In this document: positions 9,005 to 19,456 of the stretch, piece by piece
How positions within the stretch are numbered: the first letter of the stretch is position 1
Layout: each line of letters opens with the position of its first letter
NCBI GenBank assembly: GCA_903920215.1
Contig: CAIXLG010000128.1
Coordinates: 1 to 47,388, forward strand
DNA: 47,388 nt
Direction: 5' to 3'
Source of the DNA: an uncultured Chlorobiaceae bacterium
Lineage (GTDB): Bacteria; Bacteroidota; Chlorobiia; Chlorobiales; Chlorobiaceae
Position numbers and translations under genes: made by a program
The notes under the pieces: generated by a model
The model's database searches: none
Told to the model about the DNA's origin: nothing
Seen by the model: the letters and a program-made list of their open reading frames with translations, nothing else

Positions 9005-9867
9005 TTTGGTCTTATAAGGCTTGATAGCCATTCATCTTCATAGATGGTTTGTACAATCTCGTAGCTGAGCCGTTTCAGCAGCTTTTTCAGCCAGGGTTCA
9101 TCATACACAAGGATGCCGGAAAGCAGCACCGTTGCCTGCGGAGTGTATTTGCGGATGACAGGAAGAATCCGGTCGATAACGTTTTTATTGATGTTGGCAA
9201 GAATCAGGTCGTACCCTTGCTGCAGCTTTACAATAAGCTCTTCTTCTGCATCGAGGAGTTCGATAGTGATATCCGGGGCATTATTTTCCTTAATGTTTTC
9301 AATGGCGTTTTCAACCGACCATGCGTTATTGTCAAAAGCGAAAATGGGGTTGTTGTTGCCGAGTTTTCGTGCCGCAATGGCAAGGACACCTGTACCGGTG
9401 CCGATGTCAATTATTTTTTTGTCTTTCAGGTACAGGGCTTCCATTTGTTTCAGCATCAGGCGCGTTGTTGCGTGATAACCGGTGCCGAAAGACATTTTCG
9501 GGTTGATTTCAATGACGATCTGACCTGGTTTTGCAGTGATTTCCTTGTTTTTCTGGACAATCAGAAGCCGATCTGATATCTCTATGGGCTGGAGATGGGC
9601 TTCCCACTCGGCATTCCAATTTCTGTCGGCCATAAAGTTTGCTTTATAAGGGGGGATAGTACCAATCCTTTCCATCAAAAGGGTTCGTATGGATTGTTCT
9701 CTCTCTTCTGTCCATTCAGTTTCAGGCAGATAAGCAAGCAGCATGTTGTCCTCTTCCTGAAAATATTCTATTCCTTCGCCTATAAGGAGAGCAATATAGA
9801 GCTCATGAAGGGATGCGCTCGTTTCAAAGGCCAGTTCGATATAATGATGTGTTCCGGGTTGGGGCAT
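9001..9867 (-). CDS. prmA: ribosomal protein L11 methyltransferase PrmA
   Basis: MSFGTGYHATTRLMLKQME, IIDIGTGTGVLAIAARKLG, DLILANINKNVI. Confidence 0.93.
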   Translation of the reverse strand: MPQPGTHHYIELAFETSASLHELYIALLIGEGIEYFQEEDNMLLAYLPETEWTEEREQSIRTLLMERIGTIPPYKANFMADRNWNAEWEAHLQPIEISDRLLIVQKNKEITAKPGQIVIEINPKMSFGTGYHATTRLMLKQMEALYLKDKKIIDIGTGTGVLAIAARKLGNNNPIFAFDNNAWSVENAIENIKENNAPDITIELLDAEEELIVKLQQGYDLILANINKNVIDRILPVIRKYTPQATVLLSGILVYDEPWLKKLLKRLSYEIVQTIYEDEWLSSLIRPK

Positions 9868-9934
9868 AAGAACTGCTCGGCAGATTAATGGAGATACGCT
9901 TAATGTGAATATAGGATTTTCCCCTTGGAAGGAC

Positions 9935-10561
9935 TCATTCTGTTGTTATCAGATGGGATGCGCAGGCATAGTGAAGGTTATAATACTGGTCCAGAAGTTT
10001 GTTGATTCTGACACCTCCAGTTGAAGCATGAGCAAAACGGTTGTCACCGATAAAGATGCCGACATGGTCAACTCTGCTTCCATCACTGCTGAAAAAAACA
10101 AGGTCGCCTGGATGCAGTTGTTTTTTCGGTACCATACTGCCGAGGAGTGCAAGTTCACCGGAAGTACGAGGCAGGAGCATCCGGAAGTTTTGTTTGTAGA
10201 GATACTGTACAAATCCCGAGCAGTCGAAGCCGTCAGGGGTGGTGCCGCCTGATCGGTAATGGGTGCCGAGGTGGTCGTCAATTGATGAAAAGAGCTGTTC
10301 AAGCGATCGGTCCGTCACCTTTAAGGGGATGTGTCTGGTGACTGGAGAACCGCTTCCTTCCGGTATACAGGAGATATACGATATTCTTTTTTTTAAACTA
10401 TATTTGCTCTCCATATTGTACCCTGAACCTGTTCGCAAACTCTGGCAGCCGGTTACGCTGAACAGAATCCATAGAAGGGTGCCTAAGAGAAGTGATGTAT
10501 TAAAGCCTTTGCTTTGTTTCAAGAGAGTCAGGGGTTTATATAAAGGATACTCAGTGCACAA
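9935..10561 (-). CDS. NlpC/P60 family (C40) peptidase, probable lipoprotein
   Basis: Lipobox-like FSVTGC; catalytic GFDCSGFVQYLY, SRVDHVGIFIGDNRFAHAS. Confidence 0.9.
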   Translation of the reverse strand: MCTEYPLYKPLTLLKQSKGFNTSLLLGTLLWILFSVTGCQSLRTGSGYNMESKYSLKKRISYISCIPEGSGSPVTRHIPLKVTDRSLEQLFSSIDDHLGTHYRSGGTTPDGFDCSGFVQYLYKQNFRMLLPRTSGELALLGSMVPKKQLHPGDLVFFSSDGSRVDHVGIFIGDNRFAHASTGGVRINKLLDQYYNLHYACASHLITTE

Positions 10562-10609
10562 TGGTTCCTTTCAGGAGCAATATAATAGTTAACTCATTCG
10601 TTTGAATAT

Positions 10610-12025
10610 ATGGCGGTGATGAAATTCGGAGGGACCTCGGTAGGAACAGCCAAAGCTATGCAGCAGGCTATTTCTATTGTGGCCAGGGAAAAGGAGAATG
10701 CTGTGCCGCTTGTGGTGCTTAGTGCATGCAGTGGAATTACAAATAAGCTGGTTCGTATTGCCGATGCCGCCGGGCGCAGCAATCTTGATGAGGCCACGGC
10801 TCTTGCCGCGGAAGTAAAACGGCATCATGTCGAGCTGGTCGACGAACTGATCAAAAGTGATGCATTGAAAAAGGACGTTTCTGCCAGGATTGAGCTTCTC
10901 GGCGGACGTCTTGAAATGCTGATAAAAGGTGTTGATATTGTTGGAGAGTTGACCGAGCGCTCAAGGGATATGTTTTGCTCGTTTGGCGAGCTGCTGTCCA
11001 CAACAGTGTTTGCCGCAGCCATGAAGGATCAGGGGTATAAGGTCGAATGGATTGATGTTCGAACGGTCATGATTACCGATGATAATTTCGGGTTTGCCCG
11101 CCCGCTTAACGACCAGTGCGAAGAGAATGTGAAGAGGATTATCAGCCCTCTGCTCCAACAGGGAACTGTTGTGGTTACCCAGGGCTATATCGGAGCAACC
11201 AGAGACGGGCGGACGACCACCCTTGGCAGAGGCGGATCAGACTTTTCTGCCGCTCTGCTCGGCGCATGGCTCAACGATAATGCGATCCAGATATGGACTG
11301 ATGTTGATGGGGTTATGACCTGCGACCCAAGGCTGGTGCCTGAAGCGAGGAGTATCAGAGTGATGACTTTTTCGGAGGCCGCTGAGCTTGCCTATCTCGG
11401 TGCCAAGGTGCTGCATCCCGATACCATTGCTCCTGCAGTGCAGAAAAATATTCCTGTTTATGTTTTGAACTCAGTGCATCCTGATGCCAAAGGCACCATT
11501 ATTACCAATGATCCCGAGAGGCTTTCGGGTATGAGTTATGATGGCCTTGTCAAGTCGATAGCCGTCAAGAAGGGACAGTGTCTTATTAATGTCCGCTCAA
11601 ATCGCATGTTTGGCCGACATGGATTTATGCTTGAATTGTTTGATATTTTTGCCCGTTACAGTGTGTCAGTCGAGATGATTTCGACCAGTGAGGTTTCTGT
11701 GTCGCTGACCGTTGACGAACGAAGTTTCAGCGATGAACTGATTCAGGGTCTGAAGAACTTTGGTGAGGTTGAAATAGAACATGGTGTAGCGACAATAAGC
11801 GTTGTGGGTGATAATCTTCGTATGTCGAGAGGTGTTGCCGGCAGAATTTTCAGCGCATTGAAGGATGTTAATCTCAGGATGATTTCTCAGGGTGCATCAG
11901 AAATAAATGTCGGCTTTGTTGTTGAAGAGCCCGAGGTTGTTACAGCGGTCAATAATCTGCACAGGGAGTTTTTCTCCGGCCCGCAGAACAGGGGCATTTT
12001 TGAAATACCGGCAGGGAGCAGGTAA
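10610..12025 (+). CDS. lysC: aspartate kinase
   Basis: [38 protein letters not shown]-terminal ACT domains. Confidence 0.93.
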   Translation: MAVMKFGGTSVGTAKAMQQAISIVAREKENAVPLVVLSACSGITNKLVRIADAAGRSNLDEATALAAEVKRHHVELVDELIKSDALKKDVSARIELLGGRLEMLIKGVDIVGELTERSRDMFCSFGELLSTTVFAAAMKDQGYKVEWIDVRTVMITDDNFGFARPLNDQCEENVKRIISPLLQQGTVVVTQGYIGATRDGRTTTLGRGGSDFSAALLGAWLNDNAIQIWTDVDGVMTCDPRLVPEARSIRVMTFSEAAELAYLGAKVLHPDTIAPAVQKNIPVYVLNSVHPDAKGTIITNDPERLSGMSYDGLVKSIAVKKGQCLINVRSNRMFGRHGFMLELFDIFARYSVSVEMISTSEVSVSLTVDERSFSDELIQGLKNFGEVEIEHGVATISVVGDNLRMSRGVAGRIFSALKDVNLRMISQGASEINVGFVVEEPEVVTAVNNLHREFFSGPQNRGIFEIPAGSR

Positions 12026-12070
12026 ATCTGATAACGGTTTTAAATATAAACAGCAAGAGGTACCGAACAC

Positions 12071-13060
12071 ATGGATTATAAAAAAGCCGGAGTTGATATC
12101 GGTGCAGGTGAAGAGTTTGTCCGTATGATCAAACCCCAGGTCCGCAAAACTTTTACTCCAGGCGTCATAACTGATATCGGGGCATTTGGCGGATTTTTTC
12201 AGCCTGACTTTTTACAGTATAAAACGCCGGTGCTTGTCAGCAGCATTGACGGTGTAGGGACAAAACTCAAGATTGCCATTGAGCTCGGTATCTATGACAC
12301 TGTAGGCTCATGCCTTGTCAATCACTGCACGAATGATATTCTCGTCTGCGGCGCAAAGCCGCTTTTCTTTCTCGATTACTATGCCTGTGGAAAGCTGTCG
12401 CCAGCTAATGCTGCAGCTGTGGTTACCGGTATGGTGAATGCCTGCCGCGAAAACGGGTGCGCCCTTATCGGTGGTGAAACGGCAGAGATGCCGGGGCTGT
12501 ATGATGAGAAAGATTTTGATCTTGCCGGCTCTATTGTCGGGGTTGTCGATCATGAAAAAATCATCAACGGCTCATCGATCAAGCCGGGTGATGTGCTCAT
12601 CGGGCTTCCTTCGAGCGGTCTTCACACTAACGGGTATTCGCTTGCAAGGAAAGTATTTGAGGGCAGGATGCACCAGACTTTTTCAGGACTCGAAGGTTCT
12701 GTCGGCGAGGAGCTCCTGAAAGTTCACCGTTCTTACCTTTCTGTGATTGAGCCATTTTTTGGATCGGCTGATATCAGAGGCTTGTCGCACATTACCGGCG
12801 GCGGCCTGATGGGCAATACCATGCGCATCATTCCCGAAGGATTGAAGCTTGATGTCGATTGGAACGCATGGCCGGAGCCAGTGATTTTCGATATTATCCG
12901 CAGTGAAGGTCAGGTGCCTGAGGAGGATATGCGCAGGACTTTCAACCTCGGTATTGGACTGGTTATGATCGTTGAAAAAAATGCAGTTGACAGAGTACTG
13001 TCGGATTTGAAATCAAAGCAGGAAAATGCTTACATTATAGGGCAGGTAAACGAGGTTTGA
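12071..13060 (+). CDS. purM: phosphoribosylformylglycinamidine cyclo-ligase
   Basis: [60 protein letters not shown]. Confidence 0.95.
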   Translation: MDYKKAGVDIGAGEEFVRMIKPQVRKTFTPGVITDIGAFGGFFQPDFLQYKTPVLVSSIDGVGTKLKIAIELGIYDTVGSCLVNHCTNDILVCGAKPLFFLDYYACGKLSPANAAAVVTGMVNACRENGCALIGGETAEMPGLYDEKDFDLAGSIVGVVDHEKIINGSSIKPGDVLIGLPSSGLHTNGYSLARKVFEGRMHQTFSGLEGSVGEELLKVHRSYLSVIEPFFGSADIRGLSHITGGGLMGNTMRIIPEGLKLDVDWNAWPEPVIFDIIRSEGQVPEEDMRRTFNLGIGLVMIVEKNAVDRVLSDLKSKQENAYIIGQVNEV

Positions 13061-13108
13061 TACTCATTTCTCTTTTTTGTTGAAATAAAGTAATAATCAG
13101 AAAGGTTT

Positions 13109-13816
13109 ATGCTGACTTTACTGGCCATTTTAGCGGTGAGTTACATCATCGGCTCTATTCCTACCAGCCTGATGGCAGGGAAAATGCTTAAAGGAATTGA
13201 TATCCGTAATTTCGGCAGCGGGAATGCCGGTGGAACCAATGCGTTCAGGGTGCTTGGCTGGAAGCCCGGGCTTATTGTCACGCTTATTGATATTTTCAAG
13301 GGAGTTATTGCAGCTGTAGCCGTTGTCGCCTTTTTCAAAAATCACCCGATAGGCGCGTTTCCTGATATGAATGAGGTTGCTGTGAGGCTTCTGGCGGGAA
13401 TGAGCGCGGTAATCGGTCATGTTTTCACTCTTTTTGCCGGCTTCAAGGGCGGCAAGGGAGTCAGTACCGCTGCCGGTATGCTGATCGGGATCGCTCCAGT
13501 CAGTATGCTGATGGTTGTCGGTATTTTTCTTCTGACAGTTTATGTGTCGCGGCATGTTTCGGTAGCATCCATGCTTGCTGCAATTGCGTTTCCTCTGATT
13601 ATTGCTATCCGCAAATATATTTTCGAACTTGGCGGCGGTCTTGATTATTATATCAGACTTTTCGGCTCACCAGTCTTCTTTCATGACAGCCTCGACTATC
13701 ATCTTATGATTTTCGGGCTTATAGTGGCGCTTGCCATTCTCTACACGCACAGGGCCAATATCAGAAGACTTCTTTCCGGAACGGAAAGTCGGGTGACGTT
13801 TGGAAAGCATTCTTGA
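13109..13816 (+). CDS. plsY: glycerol-3-phosphate acyltransferase PlsY
   Basis: [54 protein letters not shown]. Confidence 0.95.
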   Translation: MLTLLAILAVSYIIGSIPTSLMAGKMLKGIDIRNFGSGNAGGTNAFRVLGWKPGLIVTLIDIFKGVIAAVAVVAFFKNHPIGAFPDMNEVAVRLLAGMSAVIGHVFTLFAGFKGGKGVSTAAGMLIGIAPVSMLMVVGIFLLTVYVSRHVSVASMLAAIAFPLIIAIRKYIFELGGGLDYYIRLFGSPVFFHDSLDYHLMIFGLIVALAILYTHRANIRRLLSGTESRVTFGKHS

Positions 13817-13830
13817 TTTCCTGACAGTCG

Positions 13831-14832
13831 ATGAATATTGCTGTACTTGGTGCAGGAAGCTGGGGAACCACGCTTGCTGTTCTTCTTGCCAAAAAGGGTC
13901 ATCAGGTGCGCTTATGGGCTCATCGTCCCGAATTTGCCGCACTTCTGGACAGAGAACGCGAAAACACCCGTTATCTCAAGGGTACCCGATTCCCTGAAAA
14001 TCTGCAGGTTGTGGCAGATGTAAGGACTCTTGTCGCCTGGTCGCAAATGATTGTTACTGCGGTGCCTTCACAGGCTCTGCGACAGACCGCTCTCGGGTTC
14101 AGTGATATCCCTCTTGATGGAAAAATTCTGGTCAATGTTGCCAAGGGTATAGAGATCGGCACTGGAAAACGTATGTCGGAAGTGCTGCTTGAGGTGCTTC
14201 CCGGTCTGAAGGTATCACAGATTGCGGCCTTGTATGGCCCGAGTCATGCTGAAGAGGTCTCCAAAGAGCAGCCGACAACTGTTGTCGCCTCCTCGCAATT
14301 GCTCCAGACAGCCGAAAAAGTTCAGGATGCTTTTCATACCAATATGTTTCGCGTTTATGTCAATACCGATATCATTGGTGTTGAAATAGCCGGTTCGGTA
14401 AAGAACATCATCGCCATTGCTGCGGGGATCTCTGATGGCATAGGATTTGGCGATAATGCCAAGGCGGCCATTATTACCCGGGGAATGGCAGAAATATCAA
14501 GGCTCTGTTTAAAGCTTGGCGGTGATCCTCTGACTATTTCAGGCCTTTCAGGAATCGGCGACCTTGTTGTTACCTGTTTAAGCCGTCACAGCAGAAATCG
14601 CTATGTTGGTGAAGAGATCGGGATGGGCCGTTTACTTGACGATGTCATCAGCCAGATGAATATGGTGGCTGAAGGTGTTCACACTTCCAAAGCGGTTTTT
14701 GAGCTGAGCAGGAGTGTCGGAGTGGAAATGCCGATTACACAGGCGGTCTATGAGATGCTTTTTGAAGGCAAGCCTGTTCAGCAGGCGATTTTAGATCTGA
14801 TGACACGTGATCCGAAACAGGAGCGGTACTAA
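13831..14832 (+). CDS. gpsA: NAD(P)H-dependent glycerol-3-phosphate dehydrogenase
   Basis: [73 protein letters not shown]. Confidence 0.96.
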   Translation: MNIAVLGAGSWGTTLAVLLAKKGHQVRLWAHRPEFAALLDRERENTRYLKGTRFPENLQVVADVRTLVAWSQMIVTAVPSQALRQTALGFSDIPLDGKILVNVAKGIEIGTGKRMSEVLLEVLPGLKVSQIAALYGPSHAEEVSKEQPTTVVASSQLLQTAEKVQDAFHTNMFRVYVNTDIIGVEIAGSVKNIIAIAAGISDGIGFGDNAKAAIITRGMAEISRLCLKLGGDPLTISGLSGIGDLVVTCLSRHSRNRYVGEEIGMGRLLDDVISQMNMVAEGVHTSKAVFELSRSVGVEMPITQAVYEMLFEGKPVQQAILDLMTRDPKQERY

Positions 14833-14836
14833 ACGC

Positions 14837-15331
14837 TTACTGGTGCTTTTTGGGAAATTCGTACCAGATGAAGTTTCCTGTATCGGGCGTTGCGTCCTTC
14901 CATGACCTGATTTCCATATCAATCCGTACAACGCCGCATGTTACAAGGCTGTCGACGTGGTGTCCGGCAAGCAAATTTGAAAAATCTGTCATTGTCGGGT
15001 TGTGTCCAAAGAGCAGTGCTGTGTTGCAGTTGTCGTTGATCTCTTGAACAATCTTCAGAAGCTGGCTGGTTCCTCCCTCGTATATTTCCATTCGCTGCTG
15101 AATCAGCTCTTTCGGGTAGCCGAGAATTTCGCAAAAGAGCTCTGCTGTCGAGAGAGCCCTGTTTGCCGGACTTGTAATCACCAGTTCAGGGATTACGTGC
15201 TTGTGTTTCAGCAGGGTCGCCATGTATGGGGCAGCTTTCAGACCGCGCTGGTTCAGCGTCCTCTGGAAATCTCCCGTATGGGCATTTCCCCAGTCTGATT
15301 TGGCATGACGTACAAGGTAGAGGGTTTTCAT
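14837..15331 (-). CDS. SixA-like histidine phosphatase family protein
   Basis: MKTLYLVRHAKSDWGN (RHA motif), LLFGHNPTMTDFSNLLAG. Confidence 0.88.
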   Translation of the reverse strand: MKTLYLVRHAKSDWGNAHTGDFQRTLNQRGLKAAPYMATLLKHKHVIPELVITSPANRALSTAELFCEILGYPKELIQQRMEIYEGGTSQLLKIVQEINDNCNTALLFGHNPTMTDFSNLLAGHHVDSLVTCGVVRIDMEIRSWKDATPDTGNFIWYEFPKKHQ

Positions 15332-16515
15332 CTGTTTGCTGAGAGATAACGGTTTTTGAGTTTCATGATTCTCTTGTATGACTGGTCGATGCGCTCTGGA
15401 GAAATGATTTTCTGTTGAACCAGCGAGTTGATGATATCCGTTGCTTTTGATGCGATGGCCTGGTCATAGGATGTGTTATTTCCAAAGAGCAGTATATCGA
15501 CTCCTGCCTCAATTGCAAGACGGATAGCGGTTTCGATACCGTAACGGTCTGCTATGGCTTTCATCTGCATGTCATCGCTCACGATGACGCCCTTAAATCC
15601 GAGTTTGTTGCGCAGCAGATCAGTGAGTGTCGTTTTTGAGAGTGTTGCAGGGTAGAGAGGGTCGAGTTTGCCATTGAAGACATGCGCAGTCATTATGGCA
15701 TCGTTGTAACCCGCAGCAATTAAGAAGCGGTAGGGCTCCAGCTCCTGTTCTGACCAGCTTGCCGTTATGTCTGTGAAATCACGGTGGGTATCGGTTGTTG
15801 AACTGCCGTGGCCGGGGAAATGTTTCAGGGTGGCAATAATGCCTTCGTTATGGAAAGCACTGACAGTCAGTTTAAGGTTGCCGATCACCGTTTCCGGATT
15901 GGACGAAAAGCTTCTTCCGAGTTTACCGATAACAGGATTGTCGGGATTGGCATTCAGATCGGCTACCGGAGCAAGATTAACAGTTATATGCATGGCTTTC
16001 AGCGTTCGGGCTGTCTGCAAGGCAGCAGCAGTTGTGCTGTCGGGATTATTGAGCCTGCCAAGATACTCTGCGGAAAGAGTTGCGGGAAATCCTCTGGATT
16101 GTTTGAGTCGGTTAACCTTTCCTCCTTCCTGGTCTATTGCTATAAAAAGGGGGATCTTTGAAAGCTTCTGTAATGCAAGTGTCAGCCTGGAAAGCTGCTC
16201 AGGAGAAGTGATGTTTCTTGAAGGGGAGCGGTCAGGCACGTCATAGTCAAAGAGTACAACTCCTCCAATCCGGCGCTGTGTGATATCGGCAGCAATTTCT
16301 GGAGCACTCTCAACGCTCATTCCTCTGAAGCCGATCATCAGCATCTGGCCGATTTTAATGGAAAGGCTGTCAGGCTGTTGTGCTGCAGAAGCGGGAAGGG
16401 AAAAGGATAAGAAGAAGAGCAAGCCCGCTGCTATCAGTGAAGTATTCATCATGGTGAAAAACGTTGCGCTGCTCTGGGGAGCAAAGATTGCTCTTACATT
16501 CAATACAGGCAGCAC
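15328..16515 (-). CDS. glycoside hydrolase family 3 (beta-N-acetylhexosaminidase/NagZ-like), exported
   Basis: FIAIDQEGGKVNRLKQ, TLKHFPGHGSSTTDTHRDF, GVIVSDDMQMKAIADRYG; N-terminal signal-peptide-like segment. Confidence 0.88.
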   Translation of the reverse strand: MLPVLNVRAIFAPQSSATFFTMMNTSLIAAGLLFFLSFSLPASAAQQPDSLSIKIGQMLMIGFRGMSVESAPEIAADITQRRIGGVVLFDYDVPDRSPSRNITSPEQLSRLTLALQKLSKIPLFIAIDQEGGKVNRLKQSRGFPATLSAEYLGRLNNPDSTTAAALQTARTLKAMHITVNLAPVADLNANPDNPVIGKLGRSFSSNPETVIGNLKLTVSAFHNEGIIATLKHFPGHGSSTTDTHRDFTDITASWSEQELEPYRFLIAAGYNDAIMTAHVFNGKLDPLYPATLSKTTLTDLLRNKLGFKGVIVSDDMQMKAIADRYGIETAIRLAIEAGVDILLFGNNTSYDQAIASKATDIINSLVQQKIISPERIDQSYKRIMKLKNRYLSANR

Positions 16516-16560
16516 CTCCGGGTCAGGAGCCTGTATTGAAATATACTCATAAGAAAGTGC

Positions 16561-17892
16561 TTATGCAGCACTCTTGACGACAGTGATTTCACCACCACCG
16601 ATATCGATGGAAACAGACTCCCCTTCCTGTACCGCTCCGGAAAGAATGAGCTCCGAAATCCTGTTTGTGATTTTACGCTGCATTACCCGTTTAAGGGGTC
16701 GTGCTCCGAAAGCAGGATCAAAACCAGCGTCAGAGAGCCAGCAAATGGCAGCGTCAGAAATAGTAAGGCTGATACGCTGGCGCATTGCTGTTGCCTTGAT
16801 ATGGTCAAACTGGATCAGTACAATTTTTTTCAGGTCTTCTCTGGTCAGCGGAGTGAAAAGAATGACTTCGTCGATCCTGTTGAGGAACTCAGGTCTGACC
16901 TGCTGCTTCAGGAGCTGGAAAAGTTTTTCCTGAAGACTGGAAAGCATGTTGTCCCGAGTCATTCCATCCATTTTTCCCATTTTTTCCATTTCAGACTGAA
17001 TCATCTGGGCGCCGATGTTGCTGGTCATGATGATGATGGTGTTTTTGAAGTTCACCGTACGGCCTTTGCTGTCGGTCAGGCGGCCGTCATCAAGGATCTG
17101 CAGAAGTATATTGAACACATCAGGGTGAGCTTTTTCGATTTCATCAAGCAATACAACTGAAAAAGGTTTACGCCGTACTGCTTCGGTAAGCTGTCCGCCC
17201 TCTTCATAGCCAACATAGCCTGGAGGTGCACCAACCAGACGACTGACCGTGTGCGCTTCCATGTATTCGCTCATATCGATGCGGATCATGGCGTCTTCGT
17301 CATCAAAAAGATAGTCAGCCAGAGTGCGTGCCAGCTCGGTTTTTCCAACGCCGGTCGGGCCAAGAAAAATAAAAGATCCTATCGGACGTTTGTCGTCACC
17401 CATACCTGCCCGTGATCGTTTAACCGCTTCACTTACTGCAGTTACAGCCTCTTCCTGCCCGATTACCCGTTTGTGCAGTTCATCTTCGATAAACAGAAGC
17501 TTTTGACGTTCTGACTGAAGCATTTTGCTAAGGGGTATGCCGGTCCATTTAGAGACGATATCCGCAATGTCCTCGGCATCAATTTCCTCTTTCATGATTA
17601 AATCGCCCGAAGCTTTTTTCTCCTCGATTTTCAGGCGGTTTTCTTCCAGTTCGCGCTCAATTGCTATGGTTTTTCCATAACGGATTTCAGCTACCTTGCC
17701 ATAGTCGCCCTGGCGTTCAAATTCTTCTGCTTGAACCCGAAGTTCTTCAATCTGTGATTTGAGGCTGCGTGAAGATTGAATCAGCTGTTTTTCGCTGTCC
17801 CATTTGGCTTTGATTACAGTCTGTTCTTCGACCAGATTTGCAAGCTGTTTCTCTATCTCATCCAACCGATGTTTTGTGTCAGCGGTGCTCAT
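16561..17892 (-). CDS. clpB: ClpB-type C-terminal half: partial middle domain + second AAA+ domain (443 aa)
   Basis: [21 protein letters not shown] (Walker A), [42 protein letters not shown]; no N domain and no first AAA+ module upstream of the start. Confidence 0.85.
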   Translation of the reverse strand: MSTADTKHRLDEIEKQLANLVEEQTVIKAKWDSEKQLIQSSRSLKSQIEELRVQAEEFERQGDYGKVAEIRYGKTIAIERELEENRLKIEEKKASGDLIMKEEIDAEDIADIVSKWTGIPLSKMLQSERQKLLFIEDELHKRVIGQEEAVTAVSEAVKRSRAGMGDDKRPIGSFIFLGPTGVGKTELARTLADYLFDDEDAMIRIDMSEYMEAHTVSRLVGAPPGYVGYEEGGQLTEAVRRKPFSVVLLDEIEKAHPDVFNILLQILDDGRLTDSKGRTVNFKNTIIIMTSNIGAQMIQSEMEKMGKMDGMTRDNMLSSLQEKLFQLLKQQVRPEFLNRIDEVILFTPLTREDLKKIVLIQFDHIKATAMRQRISLTISDAAICWLSDAGFDPAFGARPLKRVMQRKITNRISELILSGAVQEGESVSIDIGGGEITVVKSAA

Positions 17893-18013
17893 AGATATTT
17901 AGGGTTTGATTCGGGGTGTGAATAAGAAATATTGTTGTAAATTTAACGCTTATGAAATTAAAAGTCATCATCTGACAAATACCTCACCTCATAAAAGAGT
18001 AACAGATAGCAAC

Positions 18014-18844
18014 GTGCAAAAGTTCTCAATCGGCTCACTATCAGTTCCTGATGACAATAGACCGCTTTTTATTGCCGGGCCATGTGTGATTGAAAGCAGG
18101 GCTATGGCTATAGAGACGGCGGAAGAGCTGCAGCGCATAAGCCGGAGTGAAGGAATTCGATTTATTTTCAAGGGGTCCTACCGCAAAGCTAATCGTTCTT
18201 CAGCATCTTCATTTACCGGTATCGGGGACATTGAGGCCCTTGAAGTACTTGCCGAGATTCGTGAAACCTATGGAATGCCGGTTATTACTGATGTGCATGA
18301 AACAAAGGATGTTACTCTTGCTGCCCGATATGTTGATGTACTGCAGATACCGGCATTTCTCTGTCGTCAGACGGAGCTTCTGGTTGCTGCCGGAGAGAGC
18401 GGCCTTGCTGTTAACATCAAGAAAGGTCAGTTTATGGCTCCTGAAGATATGTCGCTTGCAGCTGCCAAGGTCGCAACGACAGGTAACAAGCGTGTTATGC
18501 TGACTGAAAGGGGATCCAGCTTCGGTTACCACAATCTTGTTGTTGATTTCAGGGGGCTTGCCAAAATGGGGGAATCAGGATATCCTGTACTTTTTGATGC
18601 CACTCACAGCCTTCAGCTTCCTTCGGCTGCAGAGGGTGTTTCCGGTGGTGAGCGACAGTATGTAATGCCCCTCGCCAAAGCAGCGGTTGCGGTGGGAGTG
18701 AATGGTTTATTTTTTGAGATTCATCCTGATCCATCCAAAGCCCTCTCGGATGCGGCCACTCAGGTAGCACTTGCTGATTTCGAGTTAATTGTCAAACAGC
18801 TGCTCCACCTCTACCGGTGTGTGCACACTCTTCATTCACTATAA
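18014..18844 (+). CDS. kdsA: 3-deoxy-8-phosphooctulonate synthase
   Basis: [70 protein letters not shown] at 18014 is a likely start (ORF-track start at 17906). Confidence 0.92.
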   Translation: MQKFSIGSLSVPDDNRPLFIAGPCVIESRAMAIETAEELQRISRSEGIRFIFKGSYRKANRSSASSFTGIGDIEALEVLAEIRETYGMPVITDVHETKDVTLAARYVDVLQIPAFLCRQTELLVAAGESGLAVNIKKGQFMAPEDMSLAAAKVATTGNKRVMLTERGSSFGYHNLVVDFRGLAKMGESGYPVLFDATHSLQLPSAAEGVSGGERQYVMPLAKAAVAVGVNGLFFEIHPDPSKALSDAATQVALADFELIVKQLLHLYRCVHTLHSL

Positions 18845-18880
18845 ACATGTACTCTATTGGCCGGTTATCAATATTTTGGA

Positions 18881-19432
18881 ATGCAGCCTTCGCAGGCAGA
18901 TCCCTCTTCAAGGATAGAACAGGCGCTTAAAGAAGTCAGTGCGCTGATTTTTCCGGTTGACGGTGTGCTGAATGGAGGCCGGATTACGTTTGACAGCAAG
19001 GGTGCTGAAATTTGTTCGCTCTCTGTCAGGGATGCCGTGGCAATAAGGGAGGCTCGTAAACAGGGGTTGCATATCGCCGTTGTTTCCGAGAGGAATACGG
19101 AAGCTTACCGTCCCCTGCTTGAAGAGCTTGGTGTTGAGGATCTTTTCCTCAGTGGGGGTAATCTGCTTGATGCATATGACGCTTTCCGGAATCTTCATGA
19201 TCTTTCTGACAACGAGTGTGCATATATCGGAGACGATATCGGCGATATTGCAGTGCTTGCACAAGCAGGCCTGCCCGTTACTCCTATCGACGGGGCTGAT
19301 TATCTCAGAAACCGGGTCGGTTATATTGCAGGGTATGAAGGCGGAAAGGGTTGTGTGCGGGAAATTGTCGAGATGATTCTTACTCACCAGGATAAGTGGC
19401 CATACATAGAGCGTCCGGACCCGGAGGAATAA
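18881..19432 (+). CDS. kdsC: KdsC-type HAD phosphatase (3-deoxy-manno-octulosonate-8-phosphatase)
   Basis: FPVDGVLNGGRITFDSKGAE (DVDGV-like, with degenerate first Asp), DNECAYIGDDIGDIAVLAQAGLPVTPIDG; adjacent to kdsA. Confidence 0.78.
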   Translation: MQPSQADPSSRIEQALKEVSALIFPVDGVLNGGRITFDSKGAEICSLSVRDAVAIREARKQGLHIAVVSERNTEAYRPLLEELGVEDLFLSGGNLLDAYDAFRNLHDLSDNECAYIGDDIGDIAVLAQAGLPVTPIDGADYLRNRVGYIAGYEGGKGCVREIVEMILTHQDKWPYIERPDPEE

Positions 19433-19456
19433 ATACGGGGGAGTTTCCGCGGGATT

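Noticed and set aside
9049-9576. 175-aa plus-strand ORF
   Set aside because: Antisense to prmA; frame openness follows from prmA codon usage.
15767-16246. 159-aa plus-strand ORF
   Set aside because: Antisense to the GH3 gene; no motifs.
16574-16933. 119-aa plus-strand ORF opposite clpB
   Set aside because: Ser/Ile/Arg-rich antisense shadow of the AAA+ coding frame.
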